Below, in pieces: positions 61,501-64,000 of a stretch of 64,000 bases of DNA; the stretch's first letter is position 1; every line of letters begins with the position of its first letter. The notes beneath the pieces are model-generated. The model worked only from the letters and a program-made list of their open reading frames with translations, was not told the DNA's origin and did not search any database. The stretch comes from Liolophura sinensis (lineage: Eukaryota > Mollusca > Polyplacophora > Chitonida > Chitonidae). The translations under genes were made by a program, and so were the position numbers. The stretch is from positions 11,715,338 to 11,779,337 of the forward strand of contig NC_088302.1 in NCBI RefSeq assembly GCF_032854445.1, written 5' to 3'.

Positions 61501-63031
61501 AGGCTGATGCAGACCTTCCCACATACAGCAGGAGAGGAAGCCAGCATGAGCTGGACTTGAACTCACAGCGACTGCATTGGTGAGAGGCTCCTGGGTCATT
61601 ACGCTGGGCTAGCGAGCCAACCGACTGAGCCACGGAGGCCCCAGATTTATCCATAACCAAAAGAAATAAAGAAGCTTATTGCTATCAACAGGAATAAGTG
61701 CCATCAGAAGTCCTTTACCTAGAACTACGCAACTTCCCTATAGCTAGTCTCCACTGCACTATACACATGCTACATCATCTGCTGAATCTTTTGTAACCTG
61801 GTGGAGAAATATGCCAACCTCTTGGGTGGAAATTGTGAACTGAATCATGGGAAATCTAATGTAAATGGCTTCTATAAGAAGTGGTCACACTTTGAAACCT
61901 AAGCTCCATAATTAAAAACTATGATTTCGCTAATCATTGTTGTTATGCAGTTAAGAATCCATTGACTATTTTTATATTTCCAAGCAACTCTACAATTACT
62001 ATCAAAAACATTGTTGTCCTGTTACAAAATTCTCTGTTGTTGTTATTTTTTTAAAGTCAATTTCTACACAACAGCGTTTGGAACATTTTTTCCCACCATG
62101 AATCAGCTGTTGCCCAAATGTTTGCTGTGCAATAGAGATCGAAGAAAAGCGTACAGTGCCGTGGAGAATAGTTACAGGGAAGTTGCATACTTCTAGTTAA
62201 TGGACTTCTGGTGCTTTTGATTTAACGATGGACTGAAATTACTGATGACCAAAAAACACAAACAAAAAAAGAATAATACCTGCTTTGACAAAGGAAGATA
62301 TTGAAAACACACTGCCTGAATTCTTAAATTAATGGATATGCTTGAGTTATAAGTAACATCACCTCGGTCTTTTTGATAACATAATGCAAAATCCGTCTTT
62401 ACTACAAAATTGCTCACTGAGTATTATTTTCAGAAATTAATTTTAAAATAGCAAACAGGATGACACTTCACAATAAGAAGAATTACTTGAACACAATTTT
62501 TTAGCATTTGTGGGAACCAAAACAATACAAACATTGTCGGTGATGAATCGTGGGTGGGCAATACGAGTCCATGTGAACGCAAGCTTACAGGAAGTCTGTG
62601 TCAAAATACTGTCATCTGATCCATTTAGTGACAGAAATCAGAAGCGTGTGGTTAAAAAAATTATGACTACATCAAAAAAAAAAATGGAAATTAATAAAAT
62701 AAAAAAAATGTCATGCGTACAATCAGGGAAACCAAAAGGGTTTGGGCATGCCACTGTCTACATCAATTCAAATTACACATGCCTTCACAGTGCATCTTCT
62801 TTTCATTTCTCCCCACTTCTAAAACTGTATTCTGTAGTATCAATTTACATATATTTGTATTAAAAACGGGTTTTATACCAACAAACTGTCTAATACAAAA
62901 AGCAAACTACTTACTCATTCAGGAAATCTGTGAGGGACATCTGAGACTTTTTGTGCTCCTCATTTTTCAAAAGTTGATTCAGAGTTTCATCTTCATCCTC
63001 TTCAACTTCTTCTTGTCTGCGAAACTGAGCG
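6473..63031 (-). CDS. Lbc-type Rho guanine nucleotide exchange factor with C1, DH and PH domains (29 exons, 5' partial)
   Basis: Family role: the DH-PH unit loads GTP onto Rho-type GTPases, most likely RhoA, to control actin contractility, cell shape and junctions; the C1 finger and coiled coils usually place such GEFs on membranes, microtubules or partners. Seen: 29 exons with GT-AG borders and matching phases give 1231 residues plus stop, numbered here from the first whole visible codon. Acidic stretch about 7-15; C1 86-133; 14-3-3-type motif 180-185; DH about 271-475; PH about 500-615 with the conserved Trp at 606; first coiled coil about 622-705; second about 860-990; low-complexity tail to 1231. 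PH signatures DVIIFLQENNQKYTFF and TEPEMYELV match the AKAP13/ARHGEF2/18/28 group. C1 plus DH-PH in one protein excludes most other GEFs. The start exon lies beyond 64000, or the gene uses the internal first exons described separately. The assignment to AKAP13, ARHGEF2, ARHGEF18 or ARHGEF28 is not resolved. Confidence 0.93.
7576..7659 (-). CDS. RhoGEF visible exon 28 (second coiled coil)
   Basis: Twenty-eight codons (926-953) starting ATVSRDRAKIDGEKAKIFEE and ending with RRQLEQDR. Continuous charged helix, whole codons at both ends. Acceptor cttctacccag, donor AGG|GTATGA. Confidence 0.92.
8090..8262 (+). repeat. Unclassified dispersed repeat, copy 1
   Basis: It shares acattttgcttgatt, ctgatt, ttcatc, cagggccatg and ctgaaagtgcactttc in order with copies at 40108-40265 and 63850-64000. 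No tRNA-like boxes or terminal repeats are seen. Confidence 0.55.
8318..8432 (-). CDS. RhoGEF visible exon 27 (second coiled coil)
   Basis: The exon encodes LRAQLAEANERINKLSADMH and then DRKNVYRHNQLEELRNLQ (888-925). The heptad-like spacing of Leu/Ile predicts a coiled coil, usually a dimerisation or scaffold-binding segment in this family. Acceptor tgatttcag, donor CAG|GTAACT. Confidence 0.92.
8888..8922 (-). CDS. RhoGEF visible exon 26 (35-base microexon)
   Basis: The exon encodes HLTAQQGTAVE (876-886) and two bases of Ser887. The acceptor is tctgttaaacag and the donor AAAG|GTAAAT. It is very short but is needed to keep the frame between exons 25 and 27 and continues the helical sequence. 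Confidence 0.85.
8923..11089. other. Intron between exons 25 and 26
   Basis: About 2.2 kb. Apart from the SINE tail fragment at 9192-9265 I see no conserved element; it is AT-rich, with short chance reading frames only. Confidence 0.6.
9192..9265 (-). repeat. SINE family 1 tail fragment
   Basis: tttatttatttgatcagtattttatgccatactcaagaatatt matches, in pieces, the shared SINE 3' tail; only the tail and a short piece of body survive. Confidence 0.6.
11090..11305 (-). CDS. RhoGEF visible exon 25 (Pro/Asp-rich linker into coiled coil)
   Basis: Seventy-two codons (804-875): a Ser/Pro/Arg/Asp-rich region (SQPPQPSRPLGDRDEPDG) followed by VVSIAQLAQYLHTIV, which begins the second coiled coil. Whole codons at both ends. 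GC-rich compared with flanking introns, as expected of coding sequence. Donor GTG|GTGAGT. Confidence 0.9.
12619..12897 (+). mobile_element. tRNA-derived SINE, family 1, full length with target duplication
   Basis: The tRNA-like head (gtggctcagtcgg as A box, gagttcaagtcc as B box) is followed by the body, the shared tail (tattcttgagtacggcgtaa on this strand) and an oligo-A run. It is flanked by perfect 12-bp direct repeats tctatgcttgag at 12607-12618 and 12898-12909. The intact ends and long A run suggest a recent insertion. Confidence 0.92.
13136..13305 (-). mobile_element. SINE family 1, truncated
   Basis: tttatttatttgattggattggtg and ggccagcattatggtgggag identify the 3' half; the tRNA-like head is missing. 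Confidence 0.75.
14240..14306 (+). repeat. G-rich tract with quadruplex potential
   Basis: Many runs of three to five G separated by T or GT occur over about 65 bases on the plus (template) strand, inside the intron between exons 24 and 25. Confidence 0.6.
14966..15055 (-). mobile_element. SINE family 1 fragment
   Basis: tggtgtttcacgctgtacta and atttcacctatacgacggc, then agccttatggtgagaggaaa, match the tail and part of the body. It ends about 80 bases before exon 24. Confidence 0.7.
15137..15267 (-). CDS. RhoGEF visible exon 24 (linker)
   Basis: The exon encodes GVLKKRYGTQVCGEDERSVS and continues PVQYSGREVTSGEAG to NYK (761-803). KVGVLKKRYG across the exon 23-24 junction resembles the KxGxxxRK element that follows RAETF in relatives. 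The rest is low-complexity linker. Acceptor acctattag, donor AAG|GTAACA. Confidence 0.87.
15814..15975 (-). CDS. RhoGEF visible exon 23 (linker with RAETF motif)
   Basis: Residues 707-759 start SRLTVMLQSG and include PPVPKRAETFAGFDSHDVPK. KRAETFxGFDSH is a short conserved element of the Lbc group that follows the post-PH coiled coil; the family pattern around it is often a phosphorylation target. Acceptor ttgtttttag, donor AAAG|GTGAGA. Confidence 0.93.
16375..16447 (-). CDS. RhoGEF visible exon 22 (first coiled coil, end)
   Basis: The exon encodes LKLRQNEKVEQQEVGDVLQA and then AIQE (682-705). The acceptor is gtttctttaag and the donor GAAG|GTAGGA. Helical, charged sequence continuing exon 21. 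Confidence 0.87.
16885..16988 (-). CDS. RhoGEF visible exon 21 (first coiled coil)
   Basis: The exon encodes QMQRKDQEIKACCDEKNRLF and then TELLELYTKEEPPM (648-681). DxEIxxxxxEKxxLFxELLxxY matches the helix after the PH domain in ARHGEF2/AKAP13-type proteins. Acceptor gttttgtag, donor ATG|GTGAGT. Confidence 0.93.
17759..17836 (-). CDS. RhoGEF visible exon 20 (after PH, start of first coiled coil)
   Basis: The exon encodes EAVPLECDEERRLQEARASK then LKYIIE (622-647 with the split codon). The highly charged DEERRLQEARASKLK looks helical. Two overlapping donors exist (GTAGGT and GTAAAG four bases apart); only the first keeps the frame into exon 21. Confidence 0.9.
18225..18417 (-). CDS. RhoGEF visible exon 19 (PH domain, C-terminal helix)
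   Basis: Residues 557-620 contain VISLYKLLVREKGD, GGIYLISQNKTEPEMYELV and RETWINAVRTAAEQCPEE. The final helix carries the conserved PH tryptophan (Trp606). LISxxxTxPEMxEL and the WI-x-x-I/V-x-x-A helix are typical of the Lbc group. Acceptor gtatttcacag, donor GAAG|GTAAGG. Confidence 0.96.
18838..18923 (-). CDS. RhoGEF visible exon 18 (PH domain, middle strands)
   Basis: Residues 529-556 include VIAVVLSDVIIFLQENNQKY and end TFFSQDNK. DVLxFLQEKDQKY is a hallmark of the AKAP13/ARHGEF2/18/28 PH domain, and this exon is the strongest single piece of family evidence. Acceptor tatttccag, donor AAG|GTGAGC. Confidence 0.96.
19692..19767 (-). CDS. RhoGEF visible exon 17 (start of PH domain)
   Basis: Residues 503-527 read KSDILSRKLIHEGVISWKNA and then RAKLV. 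RKLIHEGxxxWK is the first strand pair of the PH domain in this GEF group. Acceptor tttctgtag, donor TTG|GTAAGT, one base of Asp528. Confidence 0.94.
20564..20730 (-). CDS. RhoGEF visible exon 16 (end of DH, DH-PH linker)
   Basis: Residues 448-502 include DRESLSQALFLSKALLEDVD, then AQIDAYQREQRLLEIYNKLE and KSTVYFKGKRFK. QREQRLLEIYNKL matches the long C-terminal DH helix running into the PH domain (family: KEQRLREIxxK). Acceptor atgttacag, donor AAG|GTAGGC. Confidence 0.94.
20985..21155 (-). mobile_element. SINE family 1, degenerate
   Basis: ccagcattatggtgagagga, caggttgctagaagactttc and gaagaggaagccagag are recognisable in order. The copy is strongly diverged and so is old. Confidence 0.65.
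21333..21450 (-). CDS. RhoGEF visible exon 15 (DH conserved region 3)
   Basis: The exon encodes residues 408-446 including REIPGFLLHISLRITKYPIL. RITKYPILIE is the most diagnostic DH motif, forming the helix that contacts the GTPase. The preceding residues GFLLHISL differ from the usual ECILLVTQ. The next upstream intron holds a 56-bp minisatellite whose end almost abuts this exon's acceptor. Confidence 0.95.
21463..22058. repeat. 56-bp minisatellite, about ten copies
   Basis: The unit contains ttattattactttgtgacac, actctgcctaatgatttcaa and tcaaaacaaaacag. Most copies are 56 bp and at least two are shortened to about 52 bp by loss of one internal 4-base piece. It fills the intron between exons 14 and 15 and stops about 12 bases from the exon 15 border. 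Confidence 0.92.
22182..22307 (-). CDS. RhoGEF visible exon 14 (DH middle helices)
   Basis: Forty-two codons (366-407): FSDEMGSGMKAAYGRFCSLK, then a helix with LYKDFLKNDRKFQNFIK. The acceptor is atgttttcag and the donor AAAG|GTGAGT. It matches the F...Y.xFC...ALxLYK...D.xFxxFI portion of Lbc-family DH domains. Confidence 0.93.
22500..22743 (-). mobile_element. SINE family 1, nearly full length, diverged
   Basis: It runs from the tail (tttatttatttaattggtgt) to the tRNA-like head (ctagcgcgctaaacaactga). It is inserted 40 bases from exon 13. Confidence 0.85.
22784..22963 (-). CDS. RhoGEF visible exon 13 (DH helices 2-3)
   Basis: This 60-codon exon (306-365) contains MLTELHMSQETVDKLFPNLD followed by DLIDMHMTFLRSLRQL. 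The pattern LFPNLDDLIDMHMTFL matches the family element IFPCLDELLEIHxxFL. Whole codons at both ends; donor CAG|GTATAC. A degenerate SINE lies just downstream in the following intron. Confidence 0.95.
23423..23475 (-). CDS. RhoGEF visible exon 12 (DH helix 1)
   Basis: The exon encodes LIQTELNYCRSLKILQM (289-305). This is conserved region 1 of the DH domain, where the Glu-Thr-Glu-like element contacts the Rho switch region in known structures. Acceptor ctttttcag, donor ATG|GTGAGT. Confidence 0.93.
23592..23705 (-). mobile_element. SINE family 1 with internal deletion
   Basis: The tail and body (gattggtgtttaacgccgta, ggcggccagcattatggtgg) jump directly to the tRNA-like start (aactgagccaccgaggtccc). 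About 140 bases of body and head are missing. Confidence 0.8.
23882..23933 (-). CDS. RhoGEF visible exon 11 (start of DH domain)
   Basis: The exon encodes TLKKMHAKDIKRQDTIW (271-287) and the first base of Glu288. RQDTIW-ELIQTE across the junction corresponds to the RQ-x-x-I-x-ELxxTE entry of DH helix 1, which contributes to the GTPase contact surface. The donor is GTGCGT, less usual than its neighbours but required by phase. Confidence 0.9.
24826..24985 (-). mobile_element. SINE family 1, internally deleted and diverged
   Basis: tttatttatttgattgttgt, tactcaagaatatttcactt and ccagcatgaggtggacttga are present; the tRNA-like A-box end is missing. Confidence 0.75.
25165..25256 (-). CDS. RhoGEF visible exon 10 (approach to DH domain)
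   Basis: Residues 241-270 are acidic (DFDDDPELM) and then read EPEAWSVTVDKK, the segment that in Lbc-type GEFs leads into the first DH helix. Donor AAG|GTAAAG. A second acceptor eleven bases downstream (start 25245) would keep a different phase; only the start at 25256 joins exon 9 in frame. Confidence 0.88.
25538..25581 (-). CDS. RhoGEF visible exon 9 (linker)
   Basis: The exon lies between catttcag and GAAG|GTATGT. It encodes MQDTLSVSMESLEE (226-239) with split codons on both sides (Asn225, Gly240). It is serine-rich, before the DH domain. The phase match with exon 10 selects the first of two possible acceptors there. Confidence 0.85.
25922..25981 (-). CDS. RhoGEF visible exon 8 (linker)
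   Basis: This 60-base exon follows ttctttgcag and ends AA|GTAAGA. Residues 206-224 read KVINEEGENDNMHRQDMES, a polar acidic linker. Its first base completes Ser205 from exon 7, or an Asp if the candidate first exon at 27407-27420 is used. Confidence 0.83.
27407..27560 (-). CDS. Candidate alternative first exon (MLGI...; coding 27407-27420)
   Basis: A GC-rich block inside an AT-rich intron ends ATG CTA GGT ATC GA|GTAAGT. The two leftover bases join exon 8 as Asp, giving MLGIDKVINEEG. Such a product would lack both C1 and the 14-3-3-type motif. The same frame is open upstream for about 55 codons, so an internal exon (acceptor gccgcgtacag) is also possible. The 5' boundary is approximate. Confidence 0.35.
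29453..29535. repeat. Short tandem repeat, about 2.7 copies of 30 bp
   Basis: The unit aatcaataaccaatcaca with gctgaaccta is repeated directly beside the donor of exon 7. One copy has aatgaacg instead. Confidence 0.75.
29537..29580 (-). CDS. RhoGEF visible exon 7 (small linker exon)
   Basis: This 44-base exon lies between ctttgcag and CAG|GTAAGT. It encodes PVGTGLNRSNTTPT (191-204) and two bases of Ser205. It starts on a whole codon. It is small with no domain, and supported by splice sites and open phase on both sides. Because the phase changes across it, it cannot simply be skipped between exons 6 and 8. Confidence 0.8.
31321..31394 (-). CDS. RhoGEF visible exon 6 (14-3-3-type motif)
   Basis: The acceptor is ctcattgcag and the donor CAG|GTGAGA. 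Residues 167-190 include FKEKRSVSAPTRQQQ. RSVSAP fits the mode-1 14-3-3 consensus R-S-x-S-x-P with Ser183 as the phospho-acceptor. The first two bases complete Ala166, so it accepts any upstream exon that ends in phase 1: visible exon 5 or either of two candidate first exons. Confidence 0.85.
34356..34587 (-). mobile_element. SINE family 1 with target duplication
   Basis: Flanked by perfect 12-bp repeats caggtgtgatat (34344-34355 and 34588-34599). Small internal deletions are seen: part of the tail after gattggtgttt, and a piece after gcaggccttcc. Confidence 0.9.
35390..35605 (-). mobile_element. SINE-like element, family 3, copy A
   Basis: It shares ggcaagttactgacaaactt, gggattgaacc and the terminal cttggcca with copy B at 36272. 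The complement of gggattgaacc is a good B box. Confidence 0.55.
36272..36563 (-). mobile_element. SINE-like element, family 3, copy B
   Basis: On the minus strand it starts GCGGCCAAGTGGG (a tRNA A-box-like head), has GGTTCAATCCCTGGCC (B box) and ends in a tail containing a copy of tactcaagaata. That tail resembles family 1, so both families may use the same LINE machinery. Confidence 0.6.
37013..37335. repeat. 29-bp minisatellite, about eleven copies
   Basis: The unit is built from gtggccactgtctgcgactg followed by ggtgctaat. Variants alternate gcgact, tatgact and acaact. The period is 29, not a multiple of three, so reading frames across it are not conserved coding. Confidence 0.93.
38284..38341 (-). 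CDS. Candidate alternative first coding exon (MSHELAVEF...)
   Basis: An ATG opens MSHELAVEFEAPSYLTYKE and the exon ends GAAG|GTAGAT with one base, exactly the phase needed to join exon 6 through an Ala codon. There is no splice acceptor immediately before the ATG, and a TATA box lies about 325 bases upstream, so this looks like the start of a shorter transcript. The product would lack the acidic, basic and C1 parts but keep the 14-3-3-type motif and DH-PH. Supported by the sequence only; no transcript evidence. Confidence 0.65.
38666..38673 (-). promoter_or_regulatory. TATA box candidate for the internal promoter
   Basis: TATAAATA followed by GCC on the minus strand lies about 325 bases upstream of the MSHELAV start codon. 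The segment between them is richer in GC than the nearby introns. A start site would be expected roughly 25-30 bases downstream, giving a 5' UTR of about 300 bases. Confidence 0.5.
39575..39760 (+). repeat. Probable degenerate repeat with (cagacaga) core
   Basis: gtcagacagacagactgaca followed by gatgcatggacagaccc has the look of a dispersed element I associate with mollusc genomes. Only one copy is in the window, so this is weakly supported. Confidence 0.3.
40108..40265 (+). repeat. Unclassified dispersed repeat, copy 2
   Basis: gacacattttgcttgatcct, cagggccacg, ggtatcaaaagtatc and ctgaaagtgcatttttacat are shared with the copies at 8090 and 63850. Confidence 0.55.
42355..42420 (-). repeat. 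SINE family 1 tail fragment
   Basis: tttatttatttatttgatag, ctgttttacgcagtgctcaa and gaatatctcacttatac match the shared tail only. Confidence 0.65.
42549..42866 (-). mobile_element. SINE family 2, copy lacking the tRNA-like head
   Basis: It is highly similar to 1826-2160, from the gtgagtgagtgagtgctt tail through ccaccgctcttttatctagt to gggccctggatctac. The A-box part is missing, as expected of 5' truncation during reverse transcription. Confidence 0.8.
44349..44392 (+). repeat. A-rich simple repeat
   Basis: Uninterrupted A run grading into (aaaag)n; no element attached. Confidence 0.8.
45432..45504 (-). CDS. RhoGEF visible exon 5 (linker after C1)
   Basis: In the C1-containing transcript this exon must begin at GTG after the acceptor ttttcttgaag, on a whole codon. 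It encodes residues 142-165 (VPRDGNGPLAQGNAPKEKPS, then IFSQ) and ends CAAG|GTAAGT with one base of Ala166. A stronger acceptor 76 bases further upstream (exon start 45580) would put a stop in the C1 frame but opens an alternative start; see the separate entry. It is needed because exon 4 and exon 6 have incompatible phases. Confidence 0.77.
45432..45580 (-). CDS. Candidate alternative 5' exon (MDIMTQDKF... start at 45564)
   Basis: Using the strong acceptor ggtttttgcag, this longer form of exon 5 begins at 45580, has 16 bases of leader, then ATG at 45564-45562. It encodes MDIMTQDKFGFMESFQIFLK and runs into the VPRDGNG sequence of exon 5. All 44 codons are open and the exon ends in the phase exon 6 needs. 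If joined to exon 4 in this form, the frame closes at a stop, so it fits a transcript beginning downstream of the C1 exons, with a separate leader exon. Confidence 0.5.
45581..49208. other. Intron upstream of the extended exon 5
   Basis: About 3.6 kb. It contains an (aaaaaataaataaat)-type simple repeat at 47250-47302. The 93-codon plus-strand frame at 46869-47150 shows no recognisable similarity. Confidence 0.5.
49209..49430 (-). promoter_or_regulatory. Candidate noncoding first exon and CpG-rich promoter
   Basis: A GC- and CpG-richer block, unlike the surrounding intron, ends at a donor (GGAG|GTAAAC) at 49209 on the minus strand. The only short reading frame near the end (MWLAGQPSLW) does not match the phase of exon 5 or 6, so it would serve as untranslated leader to the exon at 45432-45580. 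The upstream boundary is approximate. Confidence 0.35.
51260..51535. repeat. Tandem repeat of about 46 bp, roughly six imperfect copies
   Basis: Units combine gaacactaaggactttc, tgtgctatgggcttc and aacacgaagaactttg; some copies skip the last part, giving a mixed period. Confidence 0.85.
52491..52545. repeat. (TA)n microsatellite
   Basis: About 50 bases of almost pure TA with one C interruption near the left end. The reading frames across it are not genes. Confidence 0.95.
53190..53330. promoter_or_regulatory. CpG-rich patch, possible regulatory element
   Basis: In an AT-rich intron this stretch has several CpGs (ggcggcgcagcaaaggcgag) and a perfect inverted repeat cctttctt-t-aagaaagg at about 53198-53214. 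No coding exon with matching phase is visible. Confidence 0.3.
54728..54967 (-). CDS. Unrecognised 79-codon ORF inside a RhoGEF intron
   Basis: It reads MWSDEILAEQTDYDISHSLF and later SKWYVFPKPDVLQIKQIAKK, then QQPDFLFWSPECEPFGS and a stop. Amino-acid use looks like a real soluble protein, unlike the other frames of this intron. In-frame sequence upstream (GSKRN) is preceded by ctgagcag, a weak possible acceptor, so it could be the last exon of a nested gene, a retrocopy fragment or a transposon remnant. I do not recognise the family and no function is proposed. Confidence 0.35.
   Translation of the reverse strand: MWSDEILAEQTDYDISHSLFMHLSSLLFIRQKKAGNSKWYVFPKPDVLQIKQIAKKLREDIPQQPDFLFWSPECEPFGS
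55256..55473 (-). mobile_element. SINE family 1, 3'-shortened
   Basis: The body and tRNA-like head are complete (gaagccagcctgagctggac, gctaaccaactgagccatgg) but the tail before acttatacgag is lost. Confidence 0.88.
56016..56092 (-). CDS. RhoGEF visible exon 4 (second half of C1 zinc finger)
   Basis: The exon encodes CMINVHENSCKEQIVPC and then PKFKQPAK, residues 117-141. It supplies Cys117, His122, Cys126 and Cys133, completing the finger begun about 2.7 kb upstream. The acceptor is ttttccacag and the donor AAG|GTAAGC, ending on a whole codon. His122 and Cys126 are separated by three residues, where classical C1 domains have two. Confidence 0.93.
56093..58745. other. Intron splitting the C1 finger
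   Basis: About 2.65 kb, AT-rich, with no repeat or exon recognised. Confidence 0.6.
58746..58872 (-). CDS. RhoGEF visible exon 3 (first half of C1 zinc finger)
   Basis: The exon encodes HQFVSVSFSNSTSCNVC and then RSLANKPALRC, residues 74-115. His86, Cys99, Cys102 and Cys114 are zinc ligands of a C1 domain (H-x12-C-x2-C-x11-C). The acceptor is ccctttcag and the donor A|GTAAGT, leaving one base of Ser116. The x11 spacing is shorter than the 13-14 of classical phorbol-ester-binding C1 domains, so lipid binding may be atypical. GEFs of this family generally carry atypical C1 domains. Confidence 0.93.
59999..60065 (+). repeat. Fragment of a (gaat)n-ended dispersed repeat
   Basis: gaatgaatgaatgattatgg followed by cttaacgccacatcggcaat resembles the ends of other mollusc SINE-like repeats. 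Single copy here. Confidence 0.45.
60501..60668. repeat. Perfect 84-bp tandem duplication
   Basis: Two identical copies (60501-60584, 60585-60668) each start catctaattatttgttaacc and end in tttatttatttatttgactg plus gttt/gttt. The end of each copy resembles the start of a SINE family 1 tail. Confidence 0.95.
61062..61164 (-). CDS. RhoGEF visible exon 2 (basic linker before C1)
   Basis: The exon is bounded by cttcag and AAG|GTAAGT. It begins with one base completing Asp39 and ends on a whole codon. Residues 40-73 are strongly basic (KSKEEKKRRPSVFSKL, then RGSHRGRK). It directly precedes the C1 exon. The basic cluster could aid membrane or nuclear targeting, which is inference. Confidence 0.87.
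61165..62914. other. Intron between exons 1 and 2
   Basis: About 1.75 kb holding a complete SINE at 61382; otherwise AT-rich with A runs and no exon. Confidence 0.6.
61382..61642 (-). mobile_element. SINE family 1, full length with target duplication
   Basis: Flanked by perfect 13-bp repeats agatttatccata (61369-61381, 61643-61655). Both tail and tRNA-like head (aaccgactgagccacggagg) are intact. It is close in sequence to the copy at 12619 and in the opposite orientation. Confidence 0.93.
62915..63031 (-). CDS. RhoGEF visible exon 1 (acidic N-terminal region)
   Basis: The acceptor is ttttttcctccag and the donor GA|GTAAGT. The exon starts with the third base of a split codon, so at least one coding exon lies upstream, outside the window. 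It encodes an acidic run (EEVEEDEDE) followed by MSLTDFLN, residues 1-38, and ends with two bases of the codon completed by visible exon 2. No named domain is seen. It is the least conserved-looking coding exon, but splice sites and phase fit. Confidence 0.8.
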
Positions 63032-64000
63032 CTGGAGGAAAAAAGTGAGTTCCCAATGAAGGTGTGAACATACATGGTATTAAAGTCAGAGCCTATAAAG
63101 AACACTGTTGCCTAATTTCATGATGTTAGTGACATTTTGTTGCAAATACATTCAATTCTGGAAATTATTTTTTGCTTAAATAATGAATAGGTGAAGGTCA
63201 CCCAAACCAGTGTCAATTCAATAAATATGTCAAGGTCATGTAACTATGTCAGTAAACAACTCATTTACAATAATTTATCTGGGTAGACATTGAACTGGTG
63301 AACTGATTGAACACTTGAGTGACTTTAAACAACCTTGAATCAATGCGCAACTGTTACATATTGATGTATCTATAACAATAAGAAAGGCGAAGCAACTGTT
63401 AGAACCAAGCCTGTCTTATACCCCCATTTGATATTTTCTGTCTAACTATTACATTCACCCATAACAGGCATGCCAAGTAGTTAGCTTCAAAAGTTGTAAC
63501 CATTCCCATTTTACACTGGAACACGGATGAAGTGCATAGCAGATTATCAATATGCCATCATCTTAGATTTTATGAATTAATTGTTTTTCTGATCACAGAA
63601 GAAATAAAAAAAAAAGAAAAAAGTTAAAAAGAAATTTAAAACCATTCAATTCTTGGGAAAAAAAAATGTAAGATTTTTGATTACAAAACTTGGCTGAGGA
63701 AACCAATTCACTTTGCCAGAACCTTACGAACCTTGTGACCAAATGCCACTGCAAAACAGACGTTTCAAAACCTGATTTCACTGGTCACAGGTAAGATGAC
63801 TGAACTGAGACAGTTTACTGTAATTCGCCTGAATTTTAACATTTCCTAGGTGACAGATTTTGCTTGATTCAGATTAATTCAATCACCTTCAGGAGTTTTT
63901 AGTGAAGTGTGATCAAGTTCTTTTCGGAAAAAATTCTGCAATGGTATCAAAAGTGTCACTTTATGGTCCTTACTGTAATTCTTCAACCTTTTCACCTGTT
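63032..64000. other. Intron upstream of visible exon 1, to the window edge
   Basis: No further exon is seen. The dispersed repeat copy at 63850 runs to the edge. Because exon 1 starts mid-codon, the gene must continue beyond the window. Confidence 0.7.
63850..64000 (+). repeat. Unclassified dispersed repeat, copy 3 (runs off the window)
   Basis: gacagattttgcttgattca and ggtatcaaaagtgtcacttt match the copies at 8090 and 40108. It ends ctgtaattcttcaacctttt, a phrase also present near 50037. Confidence 0.5.

Noticed and set aside
62510-62863. 117-codon plus-strand ORF
   Set aside because: Lies in an intron, Lys-rich because of A runs, no recognised similarity.

Overview
This is a eukaryotic, animal window. 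It is intron-rich and AT-rich, CpG is scarce over most of its length, and it carries many tRNA-derived SINEs. The SINE types, with (CACT)n or oligo-A ends and a shared 3' tail containing tactcaagaatatttcac, resemble repeats I associate with marine molluscs, so a mollusc or other lophotrochozoan is likely. The species cannot be fixed by eye.

One gene dominates. It lies on the minus strand from beyond the right edge (first visible exon 62915-63031) to a stop codon at 6473-6475. I joined 29 coding exons by eye. All splice phases agree and the reading frame stays open for 1231 residues (incomplete N-terminus). In order the product has an acidic N-terminal stretch, a basic stretch, a C1 zinc finger, a serine-rich linker with a 14-3-3-type motif (RSVSAP), a Dbl-homology (DH) domain, a pleckstrin-homology (PH) domain, a coiled coil, a linker, a second long coiled coil and a low-complexity tail. 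This is the layout of the C1-containing Lbc-type Rho guanine nucleotide exchange factors (the AKAP13 / ARHGEF2 / ARHGEF18 / ARHGEF28 group). The exact orthologue is not resolved.

Layout by region: 1-1250 is CpG-rich, featureless DNA unlike the rest. 1773-2200 holds SINE remains and 2782-2925 a small fold-back element. 2926-6472 is the 3' UTR or downstream flank. 6473-25981 holds the tightly packed exons for the C-terminus, PH and DH domains. 25982-45431 has large introns with the linker exons and two candidate internal promoters. 45432-64000 has long introns with the linker, C1 and N-terminal exons.

The most interesting signal is a set of alternative first exons inside the gene. Three candidate starts (38284-38341 with a TATA box; 45432-45580 with a possible leader at 49209-49430; 27407-27420) each splice in the correct phase into the shared body. 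They would give isoforms lacking the C1 finger, or both the C1 finger and the 14-3-3-type motif. No second protein-coding gene is recognised. One 79-codon minus-strand ORF at 54728-54967 looks protein-like and is unexplained.
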